Assembly: GCF_023887685.1 (NCBI RefSeq) | Contig: NZ_JAMWMR010000009.1 | Location: forward strand, 1-64,000 | DNA from: Streptomyces macrolidinus | Lineage (GTDB): Bacteria; Actinomycetota; Actinomycetes; Streptomycetales; Streptomycetaceae | Length of the DNA: 64,000 nucleotides | Reading direction: 5' to 3' | Shown: positions 38,088 to 46,352 of the stretch, in pieces | Layout: each line of letters opens with the position of its first letter | Numbering within the stretch: position 1 is the stretch's first letter | Position numbers and translations under genes: made by a program | Notes under the pieces: generated by a model | What the model was told of the DNA's origin: nothing | What the model saw: the letters and a program-made list of their open reading frames with translations, nothing else | The model's database searches: none

Positions 38088-39728
38088 ATGGCACAGACGG
38101 CGGGACGGCGTGAGGGTTCTACGGCGGGGTGGGACGAGGGGCGGTCGGCGGAAGTGCCGGAGAGTCTGCCGGGAGGGCCGGTGGAGTCAGCGGGAGCGCC
38201 GCAGGCACCGACGGGATCGGCGGGAGCGCCGGAGGCGCCGACTGGCGGACCGGAGGGACCGGTGGGAAGGCCGGAGGGATCGGCAGGCGGACTACGGGGA
38301 TCGGCGGGAAGGCCGGAGGAGCCGACAGAAGGCCCGGAAGGATCGGCGCACGGACCGCAGGAGTTGCCAGGAAGGCCGCAGGCATCAGCGGACGGACCGG
38401 AGGAGTCCCCGGGAAGACCGCAGACAGCAGTGGACGGACCAAAGGAGTCGGCGGGAAGACCGCAGGAGCCGACCGGATCAGCAGGAAGGCCCGAGGGGCC
38501 GACAGGCGGGCCGCAGGAGCCGGCAGGAGGCCCGGAAGGATCGGCGGGCGGACCGCAGGAGGCTGACGCGGAGCGATCGGATCCTGCGGTGGAGGAGCAG
38601 TGGCGGATGCGGCGTAAGCGGCGTATCGCCGCCTACCGGCGTGCGGAGCGGGTCCTGGCGCGGCCGGGCTTCCTGGGGACGCTCCGGGAGCGGCTGGCGC
38701 TGCTGGCGGACGCGCAGGACGTGTACGACCTGGACGAGACCGGTGACATCTACGGGAACGGGGTCGTGGAGGCCCTGGAGGAGAAGGTCGCCGGGCTGCT
38801 CGGGACGGAGGCCGCCGCCTTCTTCCCGACAGGCACCATGGCCCAGCAGGTGGCGCTGCGCTGCTGGGCGGGCCGTACGGGCGACACCACGGTGGCCCTG
38901 CACCCGCTCGCCCACCCCGAAGTCCATGAACGCAAGGCGTTCAGCCAGGTCAGCGGGTTGCGGCCGGTACATGTGACGAGCGAACCCCGGTTGCCGACCG
39001 CCGACGAAGTACGCGGATTCGAGGAGCCGTTCGGCGCGCTGATGCTCGAACTGCCCCTGCGCGACGCCGGTTTCGTCCTGCCCTCCTTCGAGGAACTGAC
39101 CGAGGTCGTCGAGGCCGCGCGCGAGCGCGACGCGGTGGTGCACTTCGACGGGGCGCGCCTGTGGGAGACCACCGCCCACTTCGGCCGCCCCCTGGACGAG
39201 ATCGCGGGCCTCGCGGACAGCGTCTATGTGTCGTTCTACAAGTCCCTCGACGCGTACGGCGGTGCCGCGCTCGCGGGTCCCGCCTCGCTCGTGGAGGAGG
39301 CCAGGACCTGGCGGCACCGCTACGGCGGCCTGGTCTTCCAGCAGTTCCCGACCGCCCTGTCGGCCCTCATCGGCCTGGAGCGGGAGCTGCCCCGGCTGCC
39401 GGAGTACGTGCGCCACGCGCGCGTGGTCGCCGCCGCACTGCGCGCGGGGTTCGCGGCGGCCGGGGTGCCATGGGCGCATGTACACCCCGGCGTACCGGCC
39501 ACCCACGAGTTCCAGGTCTGGCTGCCGTACGACGCCGACGTCCTCGCGGAGGCCGCGGTCCTGCAGGCCGAGGAGACCGGGACGCTGCTGTTCGCGGGCC
39601 CCTGGAACCGCGGCGGCCCCGGCCTGGCCTTCACCGAGGTCTCCGTACGGGCCCAGGGGCTGGAGTGGACGGCGGACGACGTGACGTCGGCCGTGACGGA
39701 GTTCGTGAAGCGGCTTCCGGAGGCGTAG
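38088..39728 (+). CDS. Threonine aldolase-type PLP enzyme with repeat-rich N-terminal tail
   Basis: A 546-aa protein. Residues about 165-546 form a beta-eliminating lyase/low-specificity threonine aldolase domain: YGNGVVEALEEK, PTGTMAQQVALR, LPLRDAGF, HFDGARLWE and the PLP-Lys segment SFYKSLDAYGG. The first roughly 150 residues consist of 13-14-residue imperfect repeats of GRPEGSAGGPQEP type, absent from ordinary aldolases. The ATG at 38088 has GGAGGGGG upstream, but an ATG at 38028 also has a good AGGGAGAGGG, so 20 more residues are possible. It probably cleaves L-threonine or a related beta-hydroxy amino acid. The tail's role is unknown. Confidence 0.87.
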   Translation: MAQTAGRREGSTAGWDEGRSAEVPESLPGGPVESAGAPQAPTGSAGAPEAPTGGPEGPVGRPEGSAGGLRGSAGRPEEPTEGPEGSAHGPQELPGRPQASADGPEESPGRPQTAVDGPKESAGRPQEPTGSAGRPEGPTGGPQEPAGGPEGSAGGPQEADAERSDPAVEEQWRMRRKRRIAAYRRAERVLARPGFLGTLRERLALLADAQDVYDLDETGDIYGNGVVEALEEKVAGLLGTEAAAFFPTGTMAQQVALRCWAGRTGDTTVALHPLAHPEVHERKAFSQVSGLRPVHVTSEPRLPTADEVRGFEEPFGALMLELPLRDAGFVLPSFEELTEVVEAARERDAVVHFDGARLWETTAHFGRPLDEIAGLADSVYVSFYKSLDAYGGAALAGPASLVEEARTWRHRYGGLVFQQFPTALSALIGLERELPRLPEYVRHARVVAAALRAGFAAAGVPWAHVHPGVPATHEFQVWLPYDADVLAEAAVLQAEETGTLLFAGPWNRGGPGLAFTEVSVRAQGLEWTADDVTSAVTEFVKRLPEA

Positions 39729-39739
39729 CGCCCGTCCGC

Positions 39740-39958
39740 TCAGCGGAGGGAGCCCGAGCGGCGGCTGGACAGCAGGTGCGACAGGGCCGTGCGCAACCGG
39801 CCGCGCGCCGGGCGGCCCGCCAGGACGGCGTGGAACCGACGGCGGTCGTCCAGTTCGCGGACGAGTTGCCAGTCGCGGGTGCCGGGCGCGGGCGGGACGG
39901 GCTCGCCGAGGCGCTGGGCCCGGTAGGTGTCGAGGAGGTACTGCTGAGTGAGAGTCAT
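39740..39958 (-). CDS. Small hypothetical protein, 72 aa
   Basis: A 72-aa basic protein beginning MTLTQQYLLDTYRAQRLGE, with a PPAPGTRDWQLVREL middle and an Arg-rich end. No domain is recognised, though its sequence looks like a short streptomycete orphan family. The ATG at 39958 has a GAGG upstream. The longer frame to 40030 encodes a Phe/Pro run from simple-sequence DNA and is not used. It converges on the aldolase gene with an 11-bp gap. Expression is uncertain. Confidence 0.65.
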   Translation of the reverse strand: MTLTQQYLLDTYRAQRLGEPVPPAPGTRDWQLVRELDDRRRFHAVLAGRPARGRLRTALSHLLSSRRSGSLR

Positions 39959-40143
39959 GGCGGATCGCCTCTTCGGAAACGGGAACGGGAACGGGATCCG
40001 GAAGGCTCCGCGGCGGCCCCGGTGACGCATCAGCCTGCACCCGCTCCGGCCGCGCGTCGTCCCGATTGACGGCCGTCGTCAATCGGCGGCGGCGTTGTCA
40101 GTGGTGAGGTGCACTATGAAGCCGTGAGCGCGGAGGTGAGGCC

Positions 40144-41250
40144 ATGAGCGTGGAGATCGACATCACGGGGCTGCGGCGGGAGAGCATCGCCGTCGTGCCG
40201 TCCCCGCTGGCCGAGCTGGGGATGGCCCTGCACGGGCTGGCCGAGCCCGGCCACCATCCCGGGCTCCGGGGCTGGGCGACCGCGGTGACCGCGGGCCTCG
40301 ACTGCCATCTCGCCGACCGGATGTGCGAAGCCGACTTCCTGTGGCGTACGACGTTCTCGGACCTCTTCCTGCCGTGCGCGGGACTGCCGGGCCGGGACAC
40401 GCTCCCCGGTGCCACGCTCACCGAGGACCTGGACCTCCTCGACAAGCTCGACGACGAGCAGTTCGTGAACGCGGCGCTGGAGTTCACGTGCGCGCTGCCG
40501 TACATCACGCCCGGCTCGGACGCGCTCAGTGACGAGGGCGTCCGCCGACGCGCCCTGGAGCTGGCGGCGGCGCGCGGCCCGCAGCAACTGCGGTTCAGCG
40601 AGCGGCTGCTGGCCGACCCGCCGCGCATCCGGGCCTGGCTGCGGCAGTTCCTCCAGGACTGCGACGAGGCGTTCTTCGCCGACATCTGGTCCCGGCTGCG
40701 CCACCAGCTCACGGCGGACTCCCGGCACAAGACGGACCTCCTGCGGCACAAGGGCCTCGCGGAGGCCCTGACGTCGGTGTCGTCCGCGGTCACGCTCGAC
40801 GAGGCCGGGGACCGGATCGTCGTCGACAAGCTCGGCAACGGCCGCACCACCACGGGGGACGGCAGCCTGCTGCTCGTACCGACGAGCCTCGGGTGGCCGC
40901 ATCTGATGGTGCTGCACCGCTACGGCTGGCAGCCGGTGCTGCACTACCCGGTCGGTTCTCCGGAGCCGACCGCCCTGCCGTCGGTGGAGCAGTTGACCCT
41001 GCGGATGGCCGCCCTGGCCCACCCGGTGCGGATGCGCATGTGCCGCAACCTGGCCCGCAGCGCCTTCACCACGGGTGAGTTGGCCCAGACGCACGGCATG
41101 ACCGCCCCCGAGATATCCCGCCACTTGAGCGCCCTGAAGAAGGCGGGCCTGCTCACCACGCGCCGCCGCGGCCGGTATGTGCTGCACCAACTGGACGTCA
41201 CCGCGGTGGCCCGGCTGGGGAGCGACTTCCTGGAGGGGATCCTCCGGTAG
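40144..41250 (+). CDS. ArsR-type regulator with N-terminal DUF5937 domain
   Basis: A 368-aa regulator with a large N-terminal domain that I recognise as DUF5937 (residues about 1-270) and a C-terminal winged helix of ArsR type: MAALAHPVRMRMCRNLARSAFTTGELAQ, split by helices, then APEISRHLSALKKAGLLTTRRRGRYV. No metal-ligand cysteines are obvious, so a small-molecule or protein signal is more likely than arsenite. The ATG at 40144 follows a GGAGG (40132-40136). Target genes are not adjacent in an obvious way: the divergent 72-aa gene is the nearest candidate, and the TmrB operon lies convergent. Confidence 0.85.
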   Translation: MSVEIDITGLRRESIAVVPSPLAELGMALHGLAEPGHHPGLRGWATAVTAGLDCHLADRMCEADFLWRTTFSDLFLPCAGLPGRDTLPGATLTEDLDLLDKLDDEQFVNAALEFTCALPYITPGSDALSDEGVRRRALELAAARGPQQLRFSERLLADPPRIRAWLRQFLQDCDEAFFADIWSRLRHQLTADSRHKTDLLRHKGLAEALTSVSSAVTLDEAGDRIVVDKLGNGRTTTGDGSLLLVPTSLGWPHLMVLHRYGWQPVLHYPVGSPEPTALPSVEQLTLRMAALAHPVRMRMCRNLARSAFTTGELAQTHGMTAPEISRHLSALKKAGLLTTRRRGRYVLHQLDVTAVARLGSDFLEGILR

Positions 41251-41341
41251 CGCGGCCGGGAGCGACGGCGACCGTCGGCCGAAGCGGAGACGGCGACTGT
41301 CGGCCGAAGGCGGCCGTCGGTCGAACCGGATGTGTGTCGGC
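41251..41341. repeat. Short tandem repeat in convergent gap
   Basis: In the 91-bp gap between the ArsR gene and the TmrB gene, GACGGCGAC(C/T)GTCGGCCGAAG occurs twice (about 41264-41284 and 41291-41311), followed by a partial inverted CCGTCGGTCG. It could form terminator-like hairpins for both convergent genes. Confidence 0.5.
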
Positions 41342-41974
41342 TCAGTCGAAGCGGATGTGCTTCAGCCCGACCCTCGCCTGCCGCAGCCGGGTCCGCAGGG
41401 CTCCGTCGTCGTTGGGCACGAGCGTCAGCCCGGCCAGCGTCGCGATCCGGTCCGCCGTCCTGGGCAACGTCAAGCGGTCCGTCCACAGGTGCTCGGCGAA
41501 CTCCGGCTCGCGCAGCCGCTCCAGACAGTGGTCGAGCCGCTGGACGGCCCAGCTCTCGCCGCGCGGCTCGTAGCCCTTCCCGGCGACGTACTTCAGCACC
41601 TGCCCGACGCCGCGCTCGCGCAGCCTGCGCAGCACGGTCTCGCGCTCGGCGAGCAGCGCGAAGTGCCGTACGTCGTGGCCCAGTTCACGCAGTCGCCCGA
41701 CGGTCTCCGTGAAGGAGACCGGGTCGGTCACCGTCATCGGCGCGATGATCACACCGTCGTACCGCCGGAGCGCCAGGTCGAGGACCTCGACCACGCCCTG
41801 CCGCCAGGACGCCAAGTCCTGGAAGTCGCCGCGCAGTTCGGGCGGCAGCATGCGGTGCAGCCCGAAGCCGACGTGTTCCGGGTCGCAGACGACGCTGCCG
41901 GGCAGGCGCCGCCGGATCTCGTACGCGGTCTGTGTCTTGCCGCCTCCGAAGGGGCCGTTGAGCCACAGGAGCAT
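41342..41974 (-). CDS. TmrB-like P-loop ATPase (tunicamycin-resistance type)
   Basis: A 210-aa protein closely resembling Bacillus TmrB throughout: LLWLNGPFGGGKTQTA (Walker A), VCDPEHVGF, IAPMTVTDP, HFALLAERETVLRRLRER and the C-terminal LKHIRFD. TmrB binds tunicamycin and ATP at the membrane and confers resistance, but related proteins of unknown function are common. Start codon 41974 lies three bases after the stop of the upstream response-regulator gene, so it is co-translated with a histidine kinase-response regulator pair. Tunicamycin is itself made by streptomycetes, so self or neighbour protection is plausible but unproven. Confidence 0.85.
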   Translation of the reverse strand: MLLWLNGPFGGGKTQTAYEIRRRLPGSVVCDPEHVGFGLHRMLPPELRGDFQDLASWRQGVVEVLDLALRRYDGVIIAPMTVTDPVSFTETVGRLRELGHDVRHFALLAERETVLRRLRERGVGQVLKYVAGKGYEPRGESWAVQRLDHCLERLREPEFAEHLWTDRLTLPRTADRIATLAGLTLVPNDDGALRTRLRQARVGLKHIRFD

Positions 41975-41977
41975 GAC

Positions 41978-42649
41978 TCAGCCGTGCCCTCCCGCCCGGA
42001 CCAGACCGCTCTCGTAGGCGAGCACGACCACCTGCACCCGGTCCCTGAGCGCCAGCTTGGTCAGGATGCGGCCCACATGGGTCTTCACGGTCGCCTCGGA
42101 CAGCACGAGCCGCGCCGCGATCTCCCCGTTGGACAGCCCCTGGGCGACCAGGATCATGACCTCGCGCTCGCGCTCGGTGAGCCGGGCCAGTTCCTTGTGC
42201 CGGGGCTCCTTGGTGCCGCTCGGCAGCATCGGCGCGAAGCGGTCGAGGAGGCGGCGGGTGGTGGAGGGCGCTACCACGGCGTCGCCGCTGTGCACGGAGC
42301 GGATGGCGGTGAGCAGTTCGCCGGGCGGCACATCCTTCAGCATGAAGCCGGAGGCGCCCGCCTTCAGCCCGGAGAAGGCGTACTCGTCCAGGTCGAAGGT
42401 GGTCAGGATCAGCACCTTCGGCGGGTTGGGGTCGGCACAGATGCGGCGGGTGGTCTCCACACCGTCGAGCTTCGGCATGCGGACGTCCATGAGGACCACG
42501 TCGACCTGGGTGGCCCGCAGCGCCTGAAGGGCCTCGACGCCGTCGCCCGCCTCCGCGACGACCTCCATGTCCGGCTGTGCGGCCAGCACCATCCGGAAGC
42601 CGGTGCGCAGCAGCACCTGGTCGTCGACGAGCATCACACGGATCGGCAT
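41978..42649 (-). CDS. NarL/FixJ (LuxR-HTH) response regulator
   Basis: A 223-aa regulator. The receiver has the acidic DD at residues 9-10, phosphoacceptor Asp55 in LMDVRMPKLDG, and Lys in MLKDVPPG. A C-terminal LuxR-type HTH (LTEREREVMILVAQGLSNGEIAARL) is followed by VKTHVGRILTKL. The partner kinase lies upstream, 76 bp away, and a TmrB-like ATPase directly downstream. The ATG at 42649 has GAGGA upstream; GTG 42664 adds five residues. The regulated genes are unknown; the TmrB gene in the same operon is the first candidate. Confidence 0.92.
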   Translation of the reverse strand: MPIRVMLVDDQVLLRTGFRMVLAAQPDMEVVAEAGDGVEALQALRATQVDVVLMDVRMPKLDGVETTRRICADPNPPKVLILTTFDLDEYAFSGLKAGASGFMLKDVPPGELLTAIRSVHSGDAVVAPSTTRRLLDRFAPMLPSGTKEPRHKELARLTEREREVMILVAQGLSNGEIAARLVLSEATVKTHVGRILTKLALRDRVQVVVLAYESGLVRAGGHG

Positions 42650-42725
42650 GGCGGGGGTCCTCACGGTCGGCTTCGGGCGGGTGGCTGGGGCGTGTCAGAG
42701 GCGGGGGCCAGGAGACTCATGGGGC

Positions 42726-43928
42726 TCATGAGGTCGGCTTCAGGGGCAGCAGGGCGCTGATACGGAAGCCCCCGCCGGGGCGGGGGCCCGCGTCCAGCGT
42801 GCCTCCGACCATGCCGACGCGCTCCCGCATGCCGATCAGACCATGGCCCTGGCCGTCGGCGCCGCCCTCCTCGTACAGCTCGTGCGGGGCGCCCTTGCCG
42901 TCGTCCTCGACCAGCAGTCCGAGGCCGTCGTCGAAGTACACCAGCCGCACGCTCGCGCCGGTGTTGGGGCCCCCGTGCTTGCGCGTGTTGGTGAGCGCCT
43001 CCTGGACGATGCGGTACGCCGTCAGCTCGACGCCGCTGGGCAGCGGGCGCGGGGTGCCCTCCACCCGGAAGTCGACGGGCAGGCCCGCGCTGCGGCACTG
43101 CTCGACCAGGTCGTCGATCTGCTCGACGTCGGGCTGCGGGACGTACTCGCCCGCCTCCTTGTGCTCGCCGGTACGCAGCACGCCGAGCAGGCGGCGCATC
43201 TCGGCGAGGGCCTGACGGCCGGTCCCCGAGATCGTCTCCAGGGCCTTCTTCGCCTGGTCGGGGGCGGCGTCGAGGACGTAGGCGGCGCCGTCGGCCTGCA
43301 CGACCATCACCGAGACATTGTGCGCGACGACGTCGTGCAGCTCGCGGGCGATACGGGCGCGCTCGGCGGCGACCGCGACCTTGGCCTGCGCCTCGCGCTC
43401 CTTCTCCAGACGGGAGGCACGCTCCTCGAGCTGGGCCAGGTAGGCGCGGCGGGTGCGCAGCGAGTCGCCGAGGACCCAGGCGAGGGCGAAGGGGACGGTC
43501 TGGAACAGCGCTATCGCGACGTTGCCCGCCATGCTCGCGTCCTGCGGCCAGCGCACCTGCGAAATCGTTCCGGCGGCCAGACCGCCGATCAGGCCGACGC
43601 TGGAGGCCCACCGGGAGCCGGTGGCGGCGACCGTGTAGATGATCACCAGCATCGCGAAGTCCGCGATCATCGACTGCTCGTCCAGGACCACCTGTGCCAG
43701 CCCCGTCGCGACGGCCACGAGGAGCATCTTCTCGGGCATACGGCGGCGCAGCGCGACGACCACGGACAGCACGGCGGAGATCGCGAGCCCACCGACGCGC
43801 GTCCCGTGGTGGTCCGACGCCCCGTTGACGTTCGTCACGCTCACGCAGGACAGCCCGAACAGGACGACGGCCCAGAAACTGTCGACCCATGTCGGGTGCC
43901 TGCGGAGGAAGTCATAGAGGCGCTGCAC
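42726..43928 (-). CDS. NarL-type sensor histidine kinase (HisKA_3)
   Basis: A 400-aa membrane histidine kinase. The N-terminal half contains several hydrophobic segments (about 5 helices) and no evident extracytoplasmic domain, so it may sense a membrane-borne signal. The HisKA_3 dimerisation segment ARIARELHDVVAHNVS carries the phospho-His; the HATPase has TNTRKHGGPN, LLVEDDGKG and GQGHGLIGMRERV. A coiled stretch precedes the H-box. The GTG at 43928 lies seven bases from minus-strand TACCCT, a leaderless start. It heads the operon with the response regulator and TmrB-like ATPase. Confidence 0.92.
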   Translation of the reverse strand: MQRLYDFLRRHPTWVDSFWAVVLFGLSCVSVTNVNGASDHHGTRVGGLAISAVLSVVVALRRRMPEKMLLVAVATGLAQVVLDEQSMIADFAMLVIIYTVAATGSRWASSVGLIGGLAAGTISQVRWPQDASMAGNVAIALFQTVPFALAWVLGDSLRTRRAYLAQLEERASRLEKEREAQAKVAVAAERARIARELHDVVAHNVSVMVVQADGAAYVLDAAPDQAKKALETISGTGRQALAEMRRLLGVLRTGEHKEAGEYVPQPDVEQIDDLVEQCRSAGLPVDFRVEGTPRPLPSGVELTAYRIVQEALTNTRKHGGPNTGASVRLVYFDDGLGLLVEDDGKGAPHELYEEGGADGQGHGLIGMRERVGMVGGTLDAGPRPGGGFRISALLPLKPTS

Positions 43929-44109
43929 GTAACCCAGGGTAGGAAGTGCTGTGTGCGCAGGGGTCAACCGGAGGGTCGATCCGGAGCGGTCGCGCGTACT
44001 CCGCAAGGTGGATGCCCGCCTGATCCCGACCGGTCCGGGTGCGCCGAGCGCGCCCGCCGGAGCACGCGGCCGACCGGTGGAGGGCACGGGCCGCCTCTAG
44101 CCTGACCTT

Positions 44110-45156
44110 GTGGCAGACAAGGCGGACAAGGCGAACGGTGAGTGGCGTGGCTGGCGGGCGGCGGCCCAGGAGGCGCTGTACGGGGCGGACGGCTTCTACC
44201 GGCGGCCCGAGGGACCCGCGGGGCACTTCCGTACGTCCGTGCACGCTTCGCCGCTGTTCGCCGCCGCCGTGGCCCGGCTGATGTGCCGACTGGACGAGGC
44301 GCTGGGCCGGCCCGCCGGGCTCGACTTCGTCGACATGGGGGCCGGGCGGGGCGAGCTGGCCACCGGAGTCCTCGGCGCGCTGCCCCCGGACGTCGGCGCC
44401 CGGGTGCGCGTGCACGCCGTCGAGATCGCCGACCGGCCCGAGGGCCTCGACCCCCGGATCGCCTGGCGCGACGCGCCGCCCGAGCGGATCACCGGGCTGC
44501 TGGTCGCCAACGAGTGGCTGGACAACGTACCGGTCGAGGTCGCGGAGGCGGACTCCGACGGCGTACGGCGTCGGGTGCTCGTACGGGAGGACGGGACCGA
44601 GCGCCTCGGCGATCCGGTCGCGGGTGCGGAGGCGGAGTGGCTGGCGCGCTGGTGGCCGCTGCCCACGGGGCTTCCCGCTGAGGGACTGCGTGCCGAGATC
44701 GGGCTGCCCAGGGACGCCGCCTGGGCCGACGTCGTCGCGACGGTGGACCGGGGGCTCGCCGTCGCCGTCGACTACGCGCACCGCGCCGCGGCCCGGCCGC
44801 CCTTCGGGACGCTCACCGGGTTCCGCGCGGGCCGGGGGACCGCGCCCGTGCCGGACGGCTCGTGCGACATCACGGCGCATGTGGCACTGGACGCGTGCGC
44901 CCTGCCGGGTGCCCGACTGCTGACCCAGCGCGCGGCCCTGCACGCCTTGGGCATCACCGGCGCACGCCCCGCGCTCGCGCTCGCGTCCACCGACCCGGCG
45001 GCCTACGTACGCGCCCTCGCCCGAGCCGGAGCCGCCGCGGAACTCACCGCGCCGGGCGGCCTCGGTGACTTCGGCTGGCTGCTCCAGCCCGTCGGGCTCG
45101 CGGACGCCTCGCTCGGGGGGCTACTTGTCGATGTCCCCGACCACGAAGAACAGTGA
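44110..45156 (+). CDS. MidA/NDUFAF7-type SAM-dependent methyltransferase
   Basis: A 348-aa methyltransferase of the MidA family (DUF185): [21 protein letters not shown], motif [14 protein letters not shown] and the conserved [13 protein letters not shown]. In mammals the family member NDUFAF7 dimethylates an arginine of NDUFS2, the homologue of bacterial NuoD, in complex I assembly. Here the gene converges on an NuoD paralogue and overlaps it by 36 bases, strongly suggesting the same enzyme-substrate relation. The GTG at 44110 is six bases from TAGCCT (44098-44103), a leaderless start. The substrate assignment is inference from family and context. Confidence 0.88.
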   Translation: MADKADKANGEWRGWRAAAQEALYGADGFYRRPEGPAGHFRTSVHASPLFAAAVARLMCRLDEALGRPAGLDFVDMGAGRGELATGVLGALPPDVGARVRVHAVEIADRPEGLDPRIAWRDAPPERITGLLVANEWLDNVPVEVAEADSDGVRRRVLVREDGTERLGDPVAGAEAEWLARWWPLPTGLPAEGLRAEIGLPRDAAWADVVATVDRGLAVAVDYAHRAAARPPFGTLTGFRAGRGTAPVPDGSCDITAHVALDACALPGARLLTQRAALHALGITGARPALALASTDPAAYVRALARAGAAAELTAPGGLGDFGWLLQPVGLADASLGGLLVDVPDHEEQ

Positions 45157-46272
45157 CCCGAGGATCGCCACCATGTCCGCCACCAGCGTCCCCGGCAGCA
45201 GCTCGGTCAGGGCCTGGATGTTGTTGTACGAGGCCGAGCGCAGCTTCAGCCGGTACGGCGTCTTCTCGCCCTTGCTGACCAGGTAGTAGCCGTTGATGCC
45301 GAGCGGGTTCTCGGTCCAGGCGTAGGTGTGGCCCTCGGGCGCCTTGAGCACCTTCGGCAGCCGCTGGTTGACCGGCCCGGCCGGCAGCTCCGCCAGTCGG
45401 TCCAGGCAGGCGTCGGCCAGGTCGAGCGCGTTGTGCGTCTGCTCCAGCAGGCACTCGAAGCGCGCCAGACAGTCGCCTTCCTGTCGGGTGACGACCCGCA
45501 GCGTGTCCTGGAGCTCCCCGTACGCCAGATACGGCTCGTCCCGGCGCAGGTCGAAGTCCACACCGCTGGCGCGTGCGATGGGCCCGCTCACGCCGTACGC
45601 GTGCACGGCCTCGGGCGCCAGGACGCCGACGCCGCGCGTGCGCCCCCGGAAGATCTCGTTGCCGAGCACCAGGTCGTCGAACCGGTCCATGCGGGAGCGC
45701 ACATCGGCGACCGCCGTACGCGCGCGTGTGGTCCATCCGGCGGGCAGGTCCTCCTTGAGGCCGCCGACGCGGTTGAACATGTAGTGCATCCGCCCGCCGG
45801 AGATCTCCTCCATGACGTTCTGGAGTTCCTCGCGCTCGTGGAAGGCGTAGAACACCGGGGTGATGCCGCCCAGCTCCAGCGGGTACGAGCCGAGGAACAT
45901 CAGGTGGTTCAGCACGCGGTTCAGCTCGGCGAGGAGCGTACGCAGCCACACCGCGCGCTCGGGGACCTCCATGCCGAGCATCCGCTCGACGGCCAGGACC
46001 ACGCCCAGCTCGTTCGAGAAGGCGGAGAGCCAGTCGTGGCGGTTGGCGAGCATGACGATCTGGCGGTAGTCCCGCGCCTCGAAGAGCTTCTCCGCGCCGC
46101 GGTGCATATAGCCGATGACGGGCTCCGCGTGCGTGATCCGCTCTCCGTCCAGCACGAGCCGCAGCCGCAGCACACCGTGGGTGGAGGGGTGCTGGGGACC
46201 GATGTTGAGCACCATGTCGGTGCTCTCCGCGGCGCCGCCGATCCCGACCATGGTCTCCGTCGTAGGAGTCAT
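45121..46272 (-). CDS. nuoD2: Orphan NADH dehydrogenase subunit D paralogue (NuoD2)
   Basis: A 383-aa NuoD/49-kDa-family protein with no other nuo gene nearby. The quinone-site loop [13 protein letters not shown] is present with His32, equivalent to Thermus Nqo4 His38 by spacing. The position 49 residues further, Tyr87 in Nqo4, is Trp81 here (HDWLSAF). The segment YMHRGAEKL is kept, containing the Arg58 that corresponds to the region methylated in mammalian NDUFS2. Family C-terminal features ([26 protein letters not shown]) are intact. ATG at 46272. It overlaps the MidA gene by 36 bases. It is either a variant complex I subunit or part of another redox complex. Confidence 0.9.
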   Translation of the reverse strand: MTPTTETMVGIGGAAESTDMVLNIGPQHPSTHGVLRLRLVLDGERITHAEPVIGYMHRGAEKLFEARDYRQIVMLANRHDWLSAFSNELGVVLAVERMLGMEVPERAVWLRTLLAELNRVLNHLMFLGSYPLELGGITPVFYAFHEREELQNVMEEISGGRMHYMFNRVGGLKEDLPAGWTTRARTAVADVRSRMDRFDDLVLGNEIFRGRTRGVGVLAPEAVHAYGVSGPIARASGVDFDLRRDEPYLAYGELQDTLRVVTRQEGDCLARFECLLEQTHNALDLADACLDRLAELPAGPVNQRLPKVLKAPEGHTYAWTENPLGINGYYLVSKGEKTPYRLKLRSASYNNIQALTELLPGTLVADMVAILGSLFFVVGDIDK

Positions 46273-46310
46273 GGCCCCAGTCTCTCGTACGGACGCCCGG
46301 GGTACGGAAA

Positions 46311-46343
46311 CGGGGACCGGGGGCGGACGGCCCCCGGTCCCCG
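46311..46343 (-). terminator. Terminator of the coiled-coil membrane protein gene
   Basis: A 14-bp perfect stem CGGGGACCGGGGGC/GCCCCCGGTCCCCG (46311-46324/46330-46343) lies 10 bases past the stop of the 46353-47471 gene. It is also upstream of nuoD2, so it isolates the two. Confidence 0.85.
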
Positions 46344-46352
46344 TTCCGCGGC

